Part shown: one piece after another, positions 6,598 through 14,334 of the stretch | How positions within the stretch are numbered: the first letter of the stretch is position 1 | Layout of the letters: the number at the start of each line of letters is the position of its first letter | NCBI GenBank assembly: GCA_018715295.1 | Contig: DVLY01000040.1 | Coordinates: 1-19,521, forward strand | Direction of reading: 5' to 3' | Origin: Candidatus Merdimorpha stercoravium | GTDB lineage: Bacteria; Bacteroidota; Bacteroidia; Flavobacteriales; UBA1820 | DNA length: 19,521 nt | Program-made: the position numbers and the translations under genes | Notes under the pieces: model-generated | Told to the model about the DNA's origin: nothing | Databases searched by the model: none | Seen by the model: the letters and a program-made list of their open reading frames with translations, nothing else

Positions 6598-6634
6598 AAC
6601 GCCGCAGCGCGGGTAGCGCTGCGGCGTTTTTTTT
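6598..6634 (+). terminator. Rho-independent terminator of tRNA-Arg
   Basis: A perfect 13-bp stem (AACGCCGCAGCGC at 6598-6610 with GCGCTGCGGCGTT at 6616-6628) has a 5-nt loop, GGGTA. It is followed by a T run through 6634. It begins 5 bp after the tRNA 3' end and separates the tRNA unit from gpsA. Confidence 0.95.
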
Positions 6635-6718
6635 GCTTGCGTTTGTCCTTCGGGCGCGGAGCGGGAGGTCAAAATACGGGGAATTTTCGCAGGACTTGCC
6701 CGGGCGGAGTAAAAAAAT

Positions 6719-6726
6719 TATCTTTG
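6719..6726 (+). promoter_or_regulatory. Predicted -7 box for gpsA-idi
   Basis: TATCTTTG lies 27 bp before the gpsA ATG. A TTG at 6696-6698 lies 20 bp upstream of the box, the expected -33 position, so both promoter elements are present. Confidence 0.8.
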
Positions 6727-6753
6727 CATGGCAGGGATCGTCGTGCAACAATT

Positions 6754-7755
6754 ATGGACGAAAATAACTACAAAGTCGCAGTAGTCGGCGGGGGCAGTTG
6801 GGCAACGGCCATCGTCAAGATGCTGTGTGAAAACATGGATCGCGTGGGGTGGTACATCCGCTCGGAATCGTCGGCGGACTACCTGCGGCGCGAGCATCAC
6901 AATCCCAATTACCTTTCGGCCGTAGAATTCGACACTTCGAAGCTGTGCATCAGCAGCAACATCAACGAGGTGGTCGAAAATGCCTATACGGTCATCTTTG
7001 CGATCCCTTCCGCGTTTTTCTCCAAGGAGATCCGCGGGATGAAAGTCCCGATGAAAGGCAAGATCCTTTTCTCGGCCATCAAGGGGCTTCTCCCCGAGAA
7101 AAACATCGTGATGGGGCAGTACCTTTCCAAACGGTTCAAGGTGGCACCCGGTCGTATCGGAGCCATCACCGGTCCTTGCCATGCCGAGGAAGTGGCGATG
7201 GAACACCTCTCGTACCTGACGGTCGCCTGCCAAAACCAACCCATCGCCGAGAACATGGCCTCGTACCTCAACGGGCCGTACATCCGTTGCAAACTCTCCC
7301 GCGATGTGATCGGAGTGGAATACGCCGCCGTGCTCAAAAATATCTATGCGGTGGCGGCCGGCATCGCCCATGGCCTGAATTACGGGGACAATTTCCAGGC
7401 GGTGCTCATGTCCAATGCCATCCGGGAGATGGACAATTTCATGTCGGTGGTCTATCCGATGGAGGGGCGCAACATCATGGATTCGGCTTATCTGGGCGAT
7501 TTGCTGGTCACCGGTTACAGTTATTTCAGCCGCAACCGAATGTTCGGCACGATGATCGGCAAGGGATACACCGTCAAGTCGGCCATGCTCGAAATGAACA
7601 TGGTGGCCGAGGGATATTACGCCACTTACGGGGTGATGCAGCTCGTCCAGCAACACGACATCCGCATGCCGATCGTCGAGGCGGTGTATGCCATCCTTTA
7701 CCAAGGGAAGGATCGGCGCGACGAATTCAAGAAACTGACGGCTTATCTCGATTGA
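6754..7755 (+). CDS. gpsA: NAD(P)-dependent glycerol-3-phosphate dehydrogenase
   Basis: A 333-residue cytoplasmic enzyme that reduces dihydroxyacetone phosphate to sn-glycerol 3-phosphate for phospholipid synthesis. The nucleotide-binding motif VAVVGGGSWATAI is at residues 8-20. SAIKG carries Lys110, and GPCHAEEVA is at 140-148. The catalytic block GVEYAAVLKNIYAVAAGI contains Lys195 and is followed by GLNYGDN and SNAIREM with the substrate-phosphate Arg224. Length fits the family. The ATG at 6754 is chosen over an upstream in-frame extension because it follows the -7 box and because MDENNYKVAVVGG starts directly at the Rossmann fold. The idi gene follows after 7 bp, so the two are almost certainly one transcript. 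Confidence 0.95.
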   Translation: MDENNYKVAVVGGGSWATAIVKMLCENMDRVGWYIRSESSADYLRREHHNPNYLSAVEFDTSKLCISSNINEVVENAYTVIFAIPSAFFSKEIRGMKVPMKGKILFSAIKGLLPEKNIVMGQYLSKRFKVAPGRIGAITGPCHAEEVAMEHLSYLTVACQNQPIAENMASYLNGPYIRCKLSRDVIGVEYAAVLKNIYAVAAGIAHGLNYGDNFQAVLMSNAIREMDNFMSVVYPMEGRNIMDSAYLGDLLVTGYSYFSRNRMFGTMIGKGYTVKSAMLEMNMVAEGYYATYGVMQLVQQHDIRMPIVEAVYAILYQGKDRRDEFKKLTAYLD

Positions 7756-7762
7756 TCCTGTC

Positions 7763-8299
7763 GTGAAACAAACGGAAGAAGAAAAATCCCGGGTCGTACT
7801 GGTAGACGAGAACGACGCTCCGCTGGGCGCGATGGAAAAGATGGAGGCGCACCGCAACGGAGGGCGTCTGCATCGGGCGTTTTCGGTCATCGTGTTTTCT
7901 CCCCGGGGCGAGATCCTGCTTCAACGGCGGGCGGCAACCAAGTACCATTCGCAGAGCCTGTGGACCAATACGTGCTGCTCCCACCCGGCTCCCGGCGAGA
8001 CGACTTTGGAGGCGGCTCATCGCCGTCTGCGCGAGGAGATGGGCTTCGACGTTCCTTTGCAGGAGGTCTTTTCGTTCGTGTACCGCGCCGAGCTCGACAC
8101 CGGTCTGACGGAATACGAATACGACCATGTGCTGGTGGGGGAATTTTCCGGAGAGCCGCTCTGCAACCCGCAGGAGGTGGACGACTGGCGGTGGATTTCT
8201 CCCGAGGCGCTCAAGGCCGATATGGAGGCTTCTCCGCAGAAGTATTCCGCGTGGTTCAGGATCATCATCGGGCGGTACTTCGATTTCGTATCCCGCTGA
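7763..8299 (+). CDS. idi: Isopentenyl-diphosphate delta-isomerase, type 1
   Basis: A 178-residue Nudix-fold enzyme interconverting isopentenyl and dimethylallyl diphosphate. Family positions include LVDENDAPLG (13-22), HRAFSVIVF (37-45), the active-site motif WTNTCCSHP with catalytic Cys72 and metal-binding His74, and the Nudix-like GETTLEAAHRRLREEMGF (78-95). The second catalytic glutamate is in TEYEYDH (probably Glu119). The start is the GTG at 7763, which gives a full-length type 1 enzyme and lies 7 bp after the gpsA stop. No ATG gives an intact N-terminus. Coupling to gpsA joins isoprenoid and phospholipid precursor synthesis in one transcript. The 103-bp gap to the convergent ClC gene has no clear terminator. 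Confidence 0.94.
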   Translation: MKQTEEEKSRVVLVDENDAPLGAMEKMEAHRNGGRLHRAFSVIVFSPRGEILLQRRAATKYHSQSLWTNTCCSHPAPGETTLEAAHRRLREEMGFDVPLQEVFSFVYRAELDTGLTEYEYDHVLVGEFSGEPLCNPQEVDDWRWISPEALKADMEASPQKYSAWFRIIIGRYFDFVSR

Positions 8300-8402
8300 C
8301 GTTTTTTTCCCCAGTATTTTGTGAGGGGTTTGATTCCCTGCCAGAAGTTTTTGGGCTTTCGGGGATGGAGGTTTCCGTGCTGAAGGTCGGAAGCGGGCGG
8401 CG

Positions 8403-10274
8403 CTAAAAGAGTTCAGCGTCGCGGCTCATTTCCACCACTTTCTGCCGATAGGCGGAAAGCATCCGTCCGCGCGAGATAAAGCCTGCGTAGCGGTTGTGGT
8501 AGCCTACCACCGGCAGGTTCCAGGCGCCGGTCTTTTGGAACTTTTGTGCGATGGTCTCCATCGTGTCGGTCTGGGTGTCGATCACGGCCGGGGGTTGGAT
8601 CATCAGGTCGCTCACGCGGAGCTTGGCGTAGAGCGACGGGTCGAACATCACCTGCCGCAGGTCGTCGAGCAGGACGATGCCCACCAGGTGGTTGTGCGGG
8701 GAGACGACGGGGAAGATGTTGCGGGAGGAACGCGCCACGGCATTTTGTACCACTTCGCCCAGGGTAGCATCCACCGGGATCTTGACAAAATCGGTCTCGA
8801 TCAGTTCGTCGAGTTCCATTTCGCGCAGGATGGCTTTGTCCTTGTCGCGTCCCGGCAGGTCGCCTTTCTTGGCCAGCTCTTCGGTGTAGACGCTGTACGG
8901 GGTGTAGAATTTGGTGATCACGAACGAGAGGGCCGAGACGATCATCAGCGGGGCGATCAGTACGTATCCTCCGGTAGTTTCCGCGATCAGGAATACGGCC
9001 GAGAGGGGCGACTGCATCACCCCGGCCATCATCCCGGCCATGCCCACCAGCGAGAAGTTGGACAGCGAGAGGTCGGCTTCGGGGTGGACCAGGTTGACCG
9101 CCTGGGCAAAGGCCAGGCCCGCTACCGCCCCCATGAACAGCGTCGGCGCGAAAGTGCCCCCCACGCCTCCTGCCCCGAAGGTAACGGTGGTGGCGACCAT
9201 CTTCAGATACAACAGCACCACCAGCAGTACCACGGCCATCCAGGGGTTGTCCGTCCAGCCGTGCGCCCACGAGAAGTCGATGACCGAAGCGAAATCGCCC
9301 GCCAGCAGGCTGTTCATCGTCGCGTAGCCGTCGCCGTAGAGGGGCGGCATCAGGTAGATCAGGCAGCCCAGCCCGAGTCCGCCCAGCAGCAGGCGGGTCA
9401 GGCGGGAGTGCAGGCGGTTTTCAAAGAATTTCCCCACCCGGGAATAGATGCGGGTAAAGTGGATCGAGGCCAACGAGGTGAACAGGGCCAGGAGTACGTA
9501 GTAGAGGATGTTGCCCGGATGGAACGAGGCGTCCTGGCGGAAATCCAGGGTGAGGGATTGCCCCATGAAGACGTACGAAACCAGAATGCCGGTAGCCGAA
9601 GCCAGGATGAGCGGGATGAGCGAGGCCATGGTCAGGTCCAGGGCGAAGACTTCGATCACGAAGATGATGCCGGTGATCGGGACCTTGAAGATGGCCGAGA
9701 GGGCGGCGGCCGTCCCGCAACCCAGCAGCAGCGAGCGGGTTTTGGCGTCCAGGTTGAGCAGGCGGGCGAAATTGGACCCTACGGCCGCGCCCGTGCCCAC
9801 CGCCGGACCTTCCAGCCCGACCGATCCGCCGAAGCCGATGGTGAGCGGGGCGGTGATCAGCGAAGCATAGGTGGAGCGGAAGGGCAGCAGGGATTTTCCC
9901 CGCGAGATGGAATACAGTACGTTTGGGATGCCGTGCCCGACCTCCCGGCGGATGACGTAGCGGATCACCAACAGGGTGAGCGTGATACCGACGATGGGGA
10001 AGGCGAAGTAAAATCCATTGAAGCCCATCTGCTCCACCAGGGTGTTCTCCACGAAATGCTGGATGAGGTGGGTGAGGTTTTTCAGGATGACCGAACTGAT
10101 CCCCCCCAACAGCCCGACCAGTACGGCCGAGAGCAGGATCAGCCGCCGAAGCGACATGTTCCGGTAACGCCACACACCGAAGCGGCGGAAGGCTTCCCGG
10201 GGCGAGCCCAGAATCCGTCGGAGGTATGCGGCGCGCAACTTGGCGCGCTGCCAAAGCGAACGTTTGCGTGCCAT
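8403..10274 (-). CDS. ClC-family chloride channel/transporter with C-terminal CBS pair
   Basis: A 623-residue inner-membrane protein. The ClC membrane domain spans about residues 45-460 and is followed by two CBS domains (about 493-545 and 553-610) that usually bind adenine nucleotides. Selectivity-filter motifs are visible: GHGIP at 113-117 (GSGIP in E. coli ClC), GSVGLEGP with the gating glutamate Glu155, and GGVGGTFAP (370-377). In the helix matching the E. coli LFIIEEM segment the sequence is IFVIEVF, so the position of the internal proton glutamate (E. coli Glu203) is Val209. ClC channels often have valine there, whereas H+/Cl- exchangers keep the acid. The central serine is replaced by His114, as in many bacterial CBS-bearing homologues. 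The gene begins 52 bp after aspS with no promoter seen, suggesting co-transcription. Confidence 0.93.
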   Translation of the reverse strand: MARKRSLWQRAKLRAAYLRRILGSPREAFRRFGVWRYRNMSLRRLILLSAVLVGLLGGISSVILKNLTHLIQHFVENTLVEQMGFNGFYFAFPIVGITLTLLVIRYVIRREVGHGIPNVLYSISRGKSLLPFRSTYASLITAPLTIGFGGSVGLEGPAVGTGAAVGSNFARLLNLDAKTRSLLLGCGTAAALSAIFKVPITGIIFVIEVFALDLTMASLIPLILASATGILVSYVFMGQSLTLDFRQDASFHPGNILYYVLLALFTSLASIHFTRIYSRVGKFFENRLHSRLTRLLLGGLGLGCLIYLMPPLYGDGYATMNSLLAGDFASVIDFSWAHGWTDNPWMAVVLLVVLLYLKMVATTVTFGAGGVGGTFAPTLFMGAVAGLAFAQAVNLVHPEADLSLSNFSLVGMAGMMAGVMQSPLSAVFLIAETTGGYVLIAPLMIVSALSFVITKFYTPYSVYTEELAKKGDLPGRDKDKAILREMELDELIETDFVKIPVDATLGEVVQNAVARSSRNIFPVVSPHNHLVGIVLLDDLRQVMFDPSLYAKLRVSDLMIQPPAVIDTQTDTMETIAQKFQKTGAWNLPVVGYHNRYAGFISRGRMLSAYRQKVVEMSRDAELF

Positions 10275-10326
10275 CTGGCGGGAGGTGATAGGTTGAGAAA
10301 TCGCTCGCTGCCGCAGCCGGGGAGGG

Positions 10327-12075
10327 TCAGCGGGCTTTGACCGTCAGGTTCAGTTCGTCGAGCTGTTCGGTAGCCAAAGGAGCGGGGGCGTCGATCATTA
10401 CGTCGCGTCCCGAGTTGTTTTTCGGGAAGGCGATGAAGTCGCGGATGATCTCGTTGCCGCCCAGCAGGGCTACCAACCGGTCGAGCCCGAAGGCCAGTCC
10501 GCCGTGAGGCGGTGCTCCGTAGCGGAAGGCATTCATCAGGAAGCCGAACTGTTCCTCGGCTTTTTCGGGGGTGAAGCCCAGGTGGCGGAACATCATCATC
10601 TGCGTTTCCCGGTCGTGGATACGGATGGAGCCGCCGCCGATTTCATTGCCGTTGAGCACGATGTCGTACGCGTTGGCCCGCACGGCGCCGGGGTCGGTCT
10701 CCAGCAGGGGGATGTCCTCCCGTTTGGGGGAGGTGAAGGGATGGTGCATGGCGTAGTAGCGCTGCGTCTCTTCGTCCCATTCGAACAGGGGGAAGTCCAC
10801 TACCCAGAGCGGAGCGAAAACGTCCGGGTTGCGCAGTCCCAGGCGCGTGGCCAGTTCCATGCGCAGGGCGCCGAGCGCTTTGCGGGTGCGGTCGGCGGCA
10901 CCGGCCATAATGAGGATCAAGTCGCCGGGATGGGCACCCATCTGCTGGGCAACGGCTTGGAGGTCCTGCGGCGAGTAGAATTTGTCCACCGACGATTTGA
11001 AGGTGCCGTCCGGGTTGTACTTGATGTACACCAGGCCGCTGCCTCCGATCTGCGGGCGTTTTACCCAGTCGGTGAGTTCGTCGGTCTGCTTGCGGGAGTA
11101 TCCGGCGCAGCCTTCCACCACCAGGCCCACGACCAGGGGCGCGTTGTCGAATACGGAGAAGCCTTTGCCTTTCATCGCCTGGTTCAACTCGTGGAAGCGC
11201 ATGTCGAAACGGATGTCCGGTTTGTCCGATCCGTAAGTGCGCATGGCTTCGGCGTAGGTGATGCGGGGAACGCGGTCGATCTCGATGCCGCGGATCTCCT
11301 TGAGCAGGTATTTGAACAGCCCTTCGAAGGTGTTGAGGATGTCTTCCTGTTCCACGAAAGACATTTCGCAGTCCACTTGGGTGAATTCCGGCTGGCGGTC
11401 GGCCCGGAGGTCTTCGTCGCGGAAGCAACGTACGATCTGGTAGTACTTGTCCATCCCGGCCACCATCAGCAGTTGTTTGAAAGTCTGAGGCGACTGGGGC
11501 AGGGCGTAGAATTCACCGGGATTCATCCGGGAAGGTACCACGAAATCGCGGGCTCCTTCAGGCGTGGATTTGATCAGATAGGGGGTTTCGATGTCCACGA
11601 AGCCCTGCTGGGTGAGGTATTTGCGCACGGCCATCGTTACCCGGGCGCGCAGCAGCAGGTTGTTCTTGACCGGATTGCGCCGGATGTCGAGGTAGCGGTA
11701 ACGCATCCGCAGGTCTTCGCCGCCGTCCGATTCGTCTTCGATGGTAAAGGGAGGCAGGTCGCTGGTGTTGAGCACCTGGAGGCGTTCGACCATCAGTTCC
11801 ACTTCGCCGGTGGGGTTGTTCGGATTTTTCGAGGCGCGTTCGATGACCGTACCTTCGGCTTGTATGACGTATTCCCGGCCCAGTTTCTTGGCGGCTTCCA
11901 GCAGTCCGGGAGCCGACTTTTCGTTGAAAGCCAACTGGGTGATGCCGTAGCGGTCGCGCAGGTCGATGAATACCATCTGTCCCAGGTCGCGCAGGTGCTG
12001 CACCCAACCTGCCAGGGTAACTTTTTGTCCTTGGTTGGCGGCCGACAATTCGCCGCAGGTATGCGTTCTGAACAT
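10327..12075 (-). CDS. aspS: Aspartyl-tRNA synthetase, bacterial type
   Basis: A 582-residue class IIb synthetase. The N-terminal OB-fold anticodon-binding domain (GWVQHLRDLGQMVFIDLRDRYG, residues 24-45) is followed by the catalytic domain. Motif 2 is FRDEDLRADRQPEFTQVD (218-235) and motif 3 is GLAFGLDRLVALLGG (526-540). The bacterial GAD insertion lies between them, giving the usual length near 580-590. Leu31 and Lys83 occupy the positions reported as Leu and Lys in discriminating AspRS (His and Gly in the non-discriminating Pseudomonas enzyme). This suggests an enzyme that charges only tRNA-Asp, provided the alignment of position 83 is right. The start is the ATG at 12073-12075, with a -7 box about 29 bp upstream. 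Confidence 0.96.
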   Translation of the reverse strand: MFRTHTCGELSAANQGQKVTLAGWVQHLRDLGQMVFIDLRDRYGITQLAFNEKSAPGLLEAAKKLGREYVIQAEGTVIERASKNPNNPTGEVELMVERLQVLNTSDLPPFTIEDESDGGEDLRMRYRYLDIRRNPVKNNLLLRARVTMAVRKYLTQQGFVDIETPYLIKSTPEGARDFVVPSRMNPGEFYALPQSPQTFKQLLMVAGMDKYYQIVRCFRDEDLRADRQPEFTQVDCEMSFVEQEDILNTFEGLFKYLLKEIRGIEIDRVPRITYAEAMRTYGSDKPDIRFDMRFHELNQAMKGKGFSVFDNAPLVVGLVVEGCAGYSRKQTDELTDWVKRPQIGGSGLVYIKYNPDGTFKSSVDKFYSPQDLQAVAQQMGAHPGDLILIMAGAADRTRKALGALRMELATRLGLRNPDVFAPLWVVDFPLFEWDEETQRYYAMHHPFTSPKREDIPLLETDPGAVRANAYDIVLNGNEIGGGSIRIHDRETQMMMFRHLGFTPEKAEEQFGFLMNAFRYGAPPHGGLAFGLDRLVALLGGNEIIRDFIAFPKNNSGRDVMIDAPAPLATEQLDELNLTVKAR

Positions 12076-12103
12076 CGATGTGTTAAGATTGGATTTTACG
12101 GTG

Positions 12104-12111
12104 CAAAATTA
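12104..12111 (-). promoter_or_regulatory. Predicted -7 box for aspS-ClC
   Basis: On the minus strand this reads TAATTTTG, matching TAnnTTTG, about 29 bp before the aspS ATG. A TTTTTG lies about 23 bp further upstream, slightly longer than the ideal spacing. Confidence 0.6.
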
Positions 12112-12188
12112 GTCAATCTGCGGGGTTTCCTGCTCAAAAATGCGGGATATTTTCGCTCCGGGGAACCGGCGCCCGTTTTTTTGCGGGG

Positions 12189-12875
12189 TCAGGTGCGTTT
12201 TTTCAAAACCCAGGTGGAGATGGAGGCCGAGATAGCGCCGATCACGACGATACCGCAGACCATCAGCACTGCGCCGACGATGCGGCCAGCTTCGGTAACC
12301 GGGTACAAGTCCCCGTAGCCTACGGTGGTAATGGTGGTGATGGACCACCACAGCGAATCGGATGCGGTGAGGATGTTGCTCTGCGGGGAGGTTTCCACCA
12401 GCAGGATGGCCATGCTGGAAGTCATCAGCAGCGAAAGGATGGAACCGTAGATGAGCAGGAAAACGCCTTCGCTGGGGTTTTGCTTGAGTTGGCGGATGGC
12501 ATAGCGGGCGGTGTAATAGATCCGTACCATGCGCAGGATACGTCCCAGGCGGGTGATGTCGCCGATGTAGCCCGTGCCGAAGGCCGGCAGGCTGGACAAG
12601 AGGTCCATCCATCCGTAGCGCATGAAAGTCCATTTGTTTTTCGCCTGGAAGAAACGGATGAAAAATTCGGCCAACAGGAAAAAGCAGAGAGTGTTGTCGT
12701 AGATGCGGATGATCTTGGATACTTCGGGAGGCAGGGTGAAGATGGCATTGGCCAAAAGGCAGATCAACACCACGATCGAGAAGACCAGCAAAGTGGACTG
12801 GTACAGGTTGGGCTCGCGGTAATATTTGAATTTCAGTGTAACAGGAGCATTTACTTTCAAGGATTCCCGTTTCAT
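12189..12875 (-). CDS. Voltage-gated-type potassium channel (6TM)
   Basis: A 228-residue protein with six predicted helices. S1 is about residues 28-47, S2 about 58-76 and S3 about 86-99. S4 is amphipathic, with arginines at every third position (109, 112, 115, 118). S5 is about 138-160, and S6 about 198-220. The K+ selectivity filter TVGYGD is at 184-189 in SITTITTVGYGDLYPVT. The spaced S4 arginines suggest real voltage sensing. No cytoplasmic RCK or cyclic-nucleotide domain follows S6. The ATG at 12873-12875 is chosen: the frame remains open upstream to 13031, but that extension is translated repeat DNA and the promoter. The gene is preceded by its own repeat-borne promoter and is separated from aspS by 113 bp. 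Confidence 0.92.
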   Translation of the reverse strand: MKRESLKVNAPVTLKFKYYREPNLYQSTLLVFSIVVLICLLANAIFTLPPEVSKIIRIYDNTLCFFLLAEFFIRFFQAKNKWTFMRYGWMDLLSSLPAFGTGYIGDITRLGRILRMVRIYYTARYAIRQLKQNPSEGVFLLIYGSILSLLMTSSMAILLVETSPQSNILTASDSLWWSITTITTVGYGDLYPVTEAGRIVGAVLMVCGIVVIGAISASISTWVLKKRT

Positions 12876-12923
12876 AGCAAGATCCGGCGTTTTAGTTTTC
12901 CCCCGGGAGACTCCGGGCTGAAA

Positions 12924-12931
12924 CAAAGATA
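12924..12931 (-). promoter_or_regulatory. Predicted -7 box for the K+ channel gene
   Basis: TATCTTTG on the minus strand forms the end of repeat copy C, 48 bp before the channel ATG. The spacing to the TTTG inside the repeat (14 bp) is the same as in copies A and B. Confidence 0.65.
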
Positions 12932-13004
12932 CGGAAAGCCGAGCGCAAAGCCGCCAGGGGAAACGAAGTTTTTCCTCCAGGGTTTGCCGAGGCGCATCCT
13001 GTCT
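12924..13004 (-). repeat. Promoter repeat, copy C (81 bp)
   Basis: Read on the minus strand, this unit starts AGACAGGATGCGCCTCGGCA and ends CTCGGCTTTCCGTATCTTTG. It closely matches copies A and B at 3077-3244, about 9.7 kb away and in inverted orientation. The central GGAAAAACTTCGTTT hairpin core is conserved. As with the other copies, the terminal -7 box points at the adjacent gene, here the K+ channel. Confidence 0.88.
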
Positions 13005-13103
13005 TGTGAAAATGTAGGCAAAGGCGGGCATGGCGGCAAGAAGGGGAAAAAAGTTTTCGCGCCGAGCCGGTGCCGAGTGCGCAATGCGTATCGTGAAAAT
13101 ACA

Positions 13104-13111
13104 TACATTTG
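13104..13111 (+). promoter_or_regulatory. Predicted -7 box for rnhB
   Basis: TACATTTG matches TAnnTTTG and lies 22 bp before the rnhB ATG. No clear -33 TTTG is seen. Confidence 0.6.
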
Positions 13112-13133
13112 TATCGAGACCATCACAAGGAAC

Positions 13134-13745
13134 ATGCCGCTAAAACACTGGGACGATCCCACCCTGACGGTAGCCGGGACCGACGAAGCCGGCCGAGGGT
13201 GTCTGGCCGGGCCGGTAACGGCCGCCGCTGTCATCCTGCCGACGGATTACTTCCACCCGCTGCTCAACGACTCGAAACAACTCTCCGAGCGGCAGCGGGA
13301 GACCGTGCGCCAGGATATCGAGCACCGAGCCATCTCCTGGGCCATCACCCACATCTGGCCCGAACGCATCGACCGGATCAACATCCTCTGGGCCGCGGTG
13401 GAAGCGATGCAACAAAGCGTCGCCCGACTCTCCCCCCGCCCCGACCTGCTGCTGGTAGACGGCAACCGCTTCCGCAGCCGGGACGACATCCCGTACCGCT
13501 GCATCGTCAAAGGCGACGCGACCTACGCCTGCATCGCCGCCGCCTCCATCCTGGCCAAAACCGAGCGCGACCGCCTGATGAAGCAGCTCGCCGAACAATA
13601 CCCCCAGTACGGCTGGGAAAAGAACAAAGGCTATCCCAGCCCTGCACACCGCGCTGCGATCGCCGCCTGGGGCCCCTCGCCCCTGCACCGGCGCACTTTC
13701 CGCCTGCTGGACGACCAGACGCAGTTGATCTTTCCCGAGAAATAA
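13134..13745 (+). CDS. rnhB: Ribonuclease HII
   Basis: A 203-residue endonuclease that cleaves the RNA strand of RNA-DNA hybrids and incises at single ribonucleotides in DNA. The active-site motif AGTDEAGRGCLAGPV carries Asp17, Glu18 and the GRG ribonucleotide-recognition loop (20-22). LLVDGN supplies Asp109, and KGDATYACIAAASILAKTERD follows with the fourth acid (probably Asp128). KNKGYPSPAH carries the conserved Tyr167. Length is typical. The frame extends far upstream, but the ATG at 13134 follows the -7 box and starts just before the fold. DoxX follows after 53 bp on the same strand with no recognisable promoter between. Confidence 0.95.
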   Translation: MPLKHWDDPTLTVAGTDEAGRGCLAGPVTAAAVILPTDYFHPLLNDSKQLSERQRETVRQDIEHRAISWAITHIWPERIDRINILWAAVEAMQQSVARLSPRPDLLLVDGNRFRSRDDIPYRCIVKGDATYACIAAASILAKTERDRLMKQLAEQYPQYGWEKNKGYPSPAHRAAIAAWGPSPLHRRTFRLLDDQTQLIFPEK

Positions 13746-13798
13746 AAGTATACAAACGACTCATTATCATTCATCACCCACCATAAAAACTTCCTGCC

Positions 13799-14230
13799 AT
13801 GAAAAAATTCCTGTTTATCGGCGCTCCGCTTCCCCCCAAAGCCTACGCCTGGGTGGCGCTCTGCCTGCGCCTGTTCGTCGGGATCCTCATGCTGACGCAT
13901 GCCTTCCCGAAGATCGCCAACTACCCGACCCTGTCGCTCACTTTTCCCGATCCGCTGGGCATCGGAAGCCAGCTCTCGCTGCTGCTCACCCTGCTGGCCG
14001 AAGGGCTCTGCTCGCTGCTGGTGATCGCCGGAGCCTTTACGCGGCTGGCCGTGCTCCCGCTGCTGTTCGACATGTGCATCGCCGCTTTCGTGGTGCACGC
14101 AGGGCAAGGCTTCGCCCAAAAAGAACTGGCGGTGCTGTACCTGGGCTTTTACCTGCTCATCCTCGTCCTGGGACCGGGACGCCTGTCGGTCGACCGGTTC
14201 CTGTTCCGCGAATCGTACGAAAACGACTGA
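13799..14230 (+). CDS. DoxX-family membrane protein
   Basis: A 143-residue protein with four hydrophobic helices (about residues 17-35, 57-79, 83-103 and 112-128). The arrangement LCLRLFVGILMLTHAFPKI at the N-terminus and GRLSVDRFLF at the C-terminus is typical of DoxX. Family members are small inner-membrane proteins linked to redox or thiol homeostasis in some bacteria, but most, including this type, have no proven function. The start is the ATG at 13799. The gene follows rnhB by 53 bp and probably shares its transcript, since the gap has no TAnnTTTG box. Confidence 0.9.
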   Translation: MKKFLFIGAPLPPKAYAWVALCLRLFVGILMLTHAFPKIANYPTLSLTFPDPLGIGSQLSLLLTLLAEGLCSLLVIAGAFTRLAVLPLLFDMCIAAFVVHAGQGFAQKELAVLYLGFYLLILVLGPGRLSVDRFLFRESYEND

Positions 14231-14270
14231 CCCCGCCCCGCTTCCGTTTGTATCGCGGCGGCGGTTTGTT

Positions 14271-14278
14271 TACCTTTG
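14271..14278 (+). promoter_or_regulatory. Predicted -33/-7 promoter for the lipoprotein-dprA operon
   Basis: TACCTTTG matches the -7 consensus, and a TTTG at 14247-14250 lies exactly 20 bp upstream. This is one of the best complete promoter matches in the window. The leader to the ATG at 14335 would be about 50 nt. Confidence 0.75.
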
Positions 14279-14334
14279 TGGGAAAGAAACCCCGGTGGAG
14301 AGAAAATCCCCTTCCTCCAGCCGGCAAAAACGAT

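Noticed and set aside
6522..6634. tRNA-Arg as an attachment site for an integrated element
   Set aside because: No integrase, no duplicated tRNA 3' end and no foreign-looking cargo follow; gpsA and idi are normal core genes.
8300..8402. A possible terminator between idi and the convergent ClC gene (CCCC...GGGG around 8311-8330)
   Set aside because: Only a 4-5 bp stem with a long loop and no U tract; too weak to annotate.
8496..12318. Two long plus-strand open frames (8496-10340 and 10504-12318)
   Set aside because: They are antisense to the ClC and aspS genes and have low-complexity His/Gln/Gly/Val-rich translations with no family signature.
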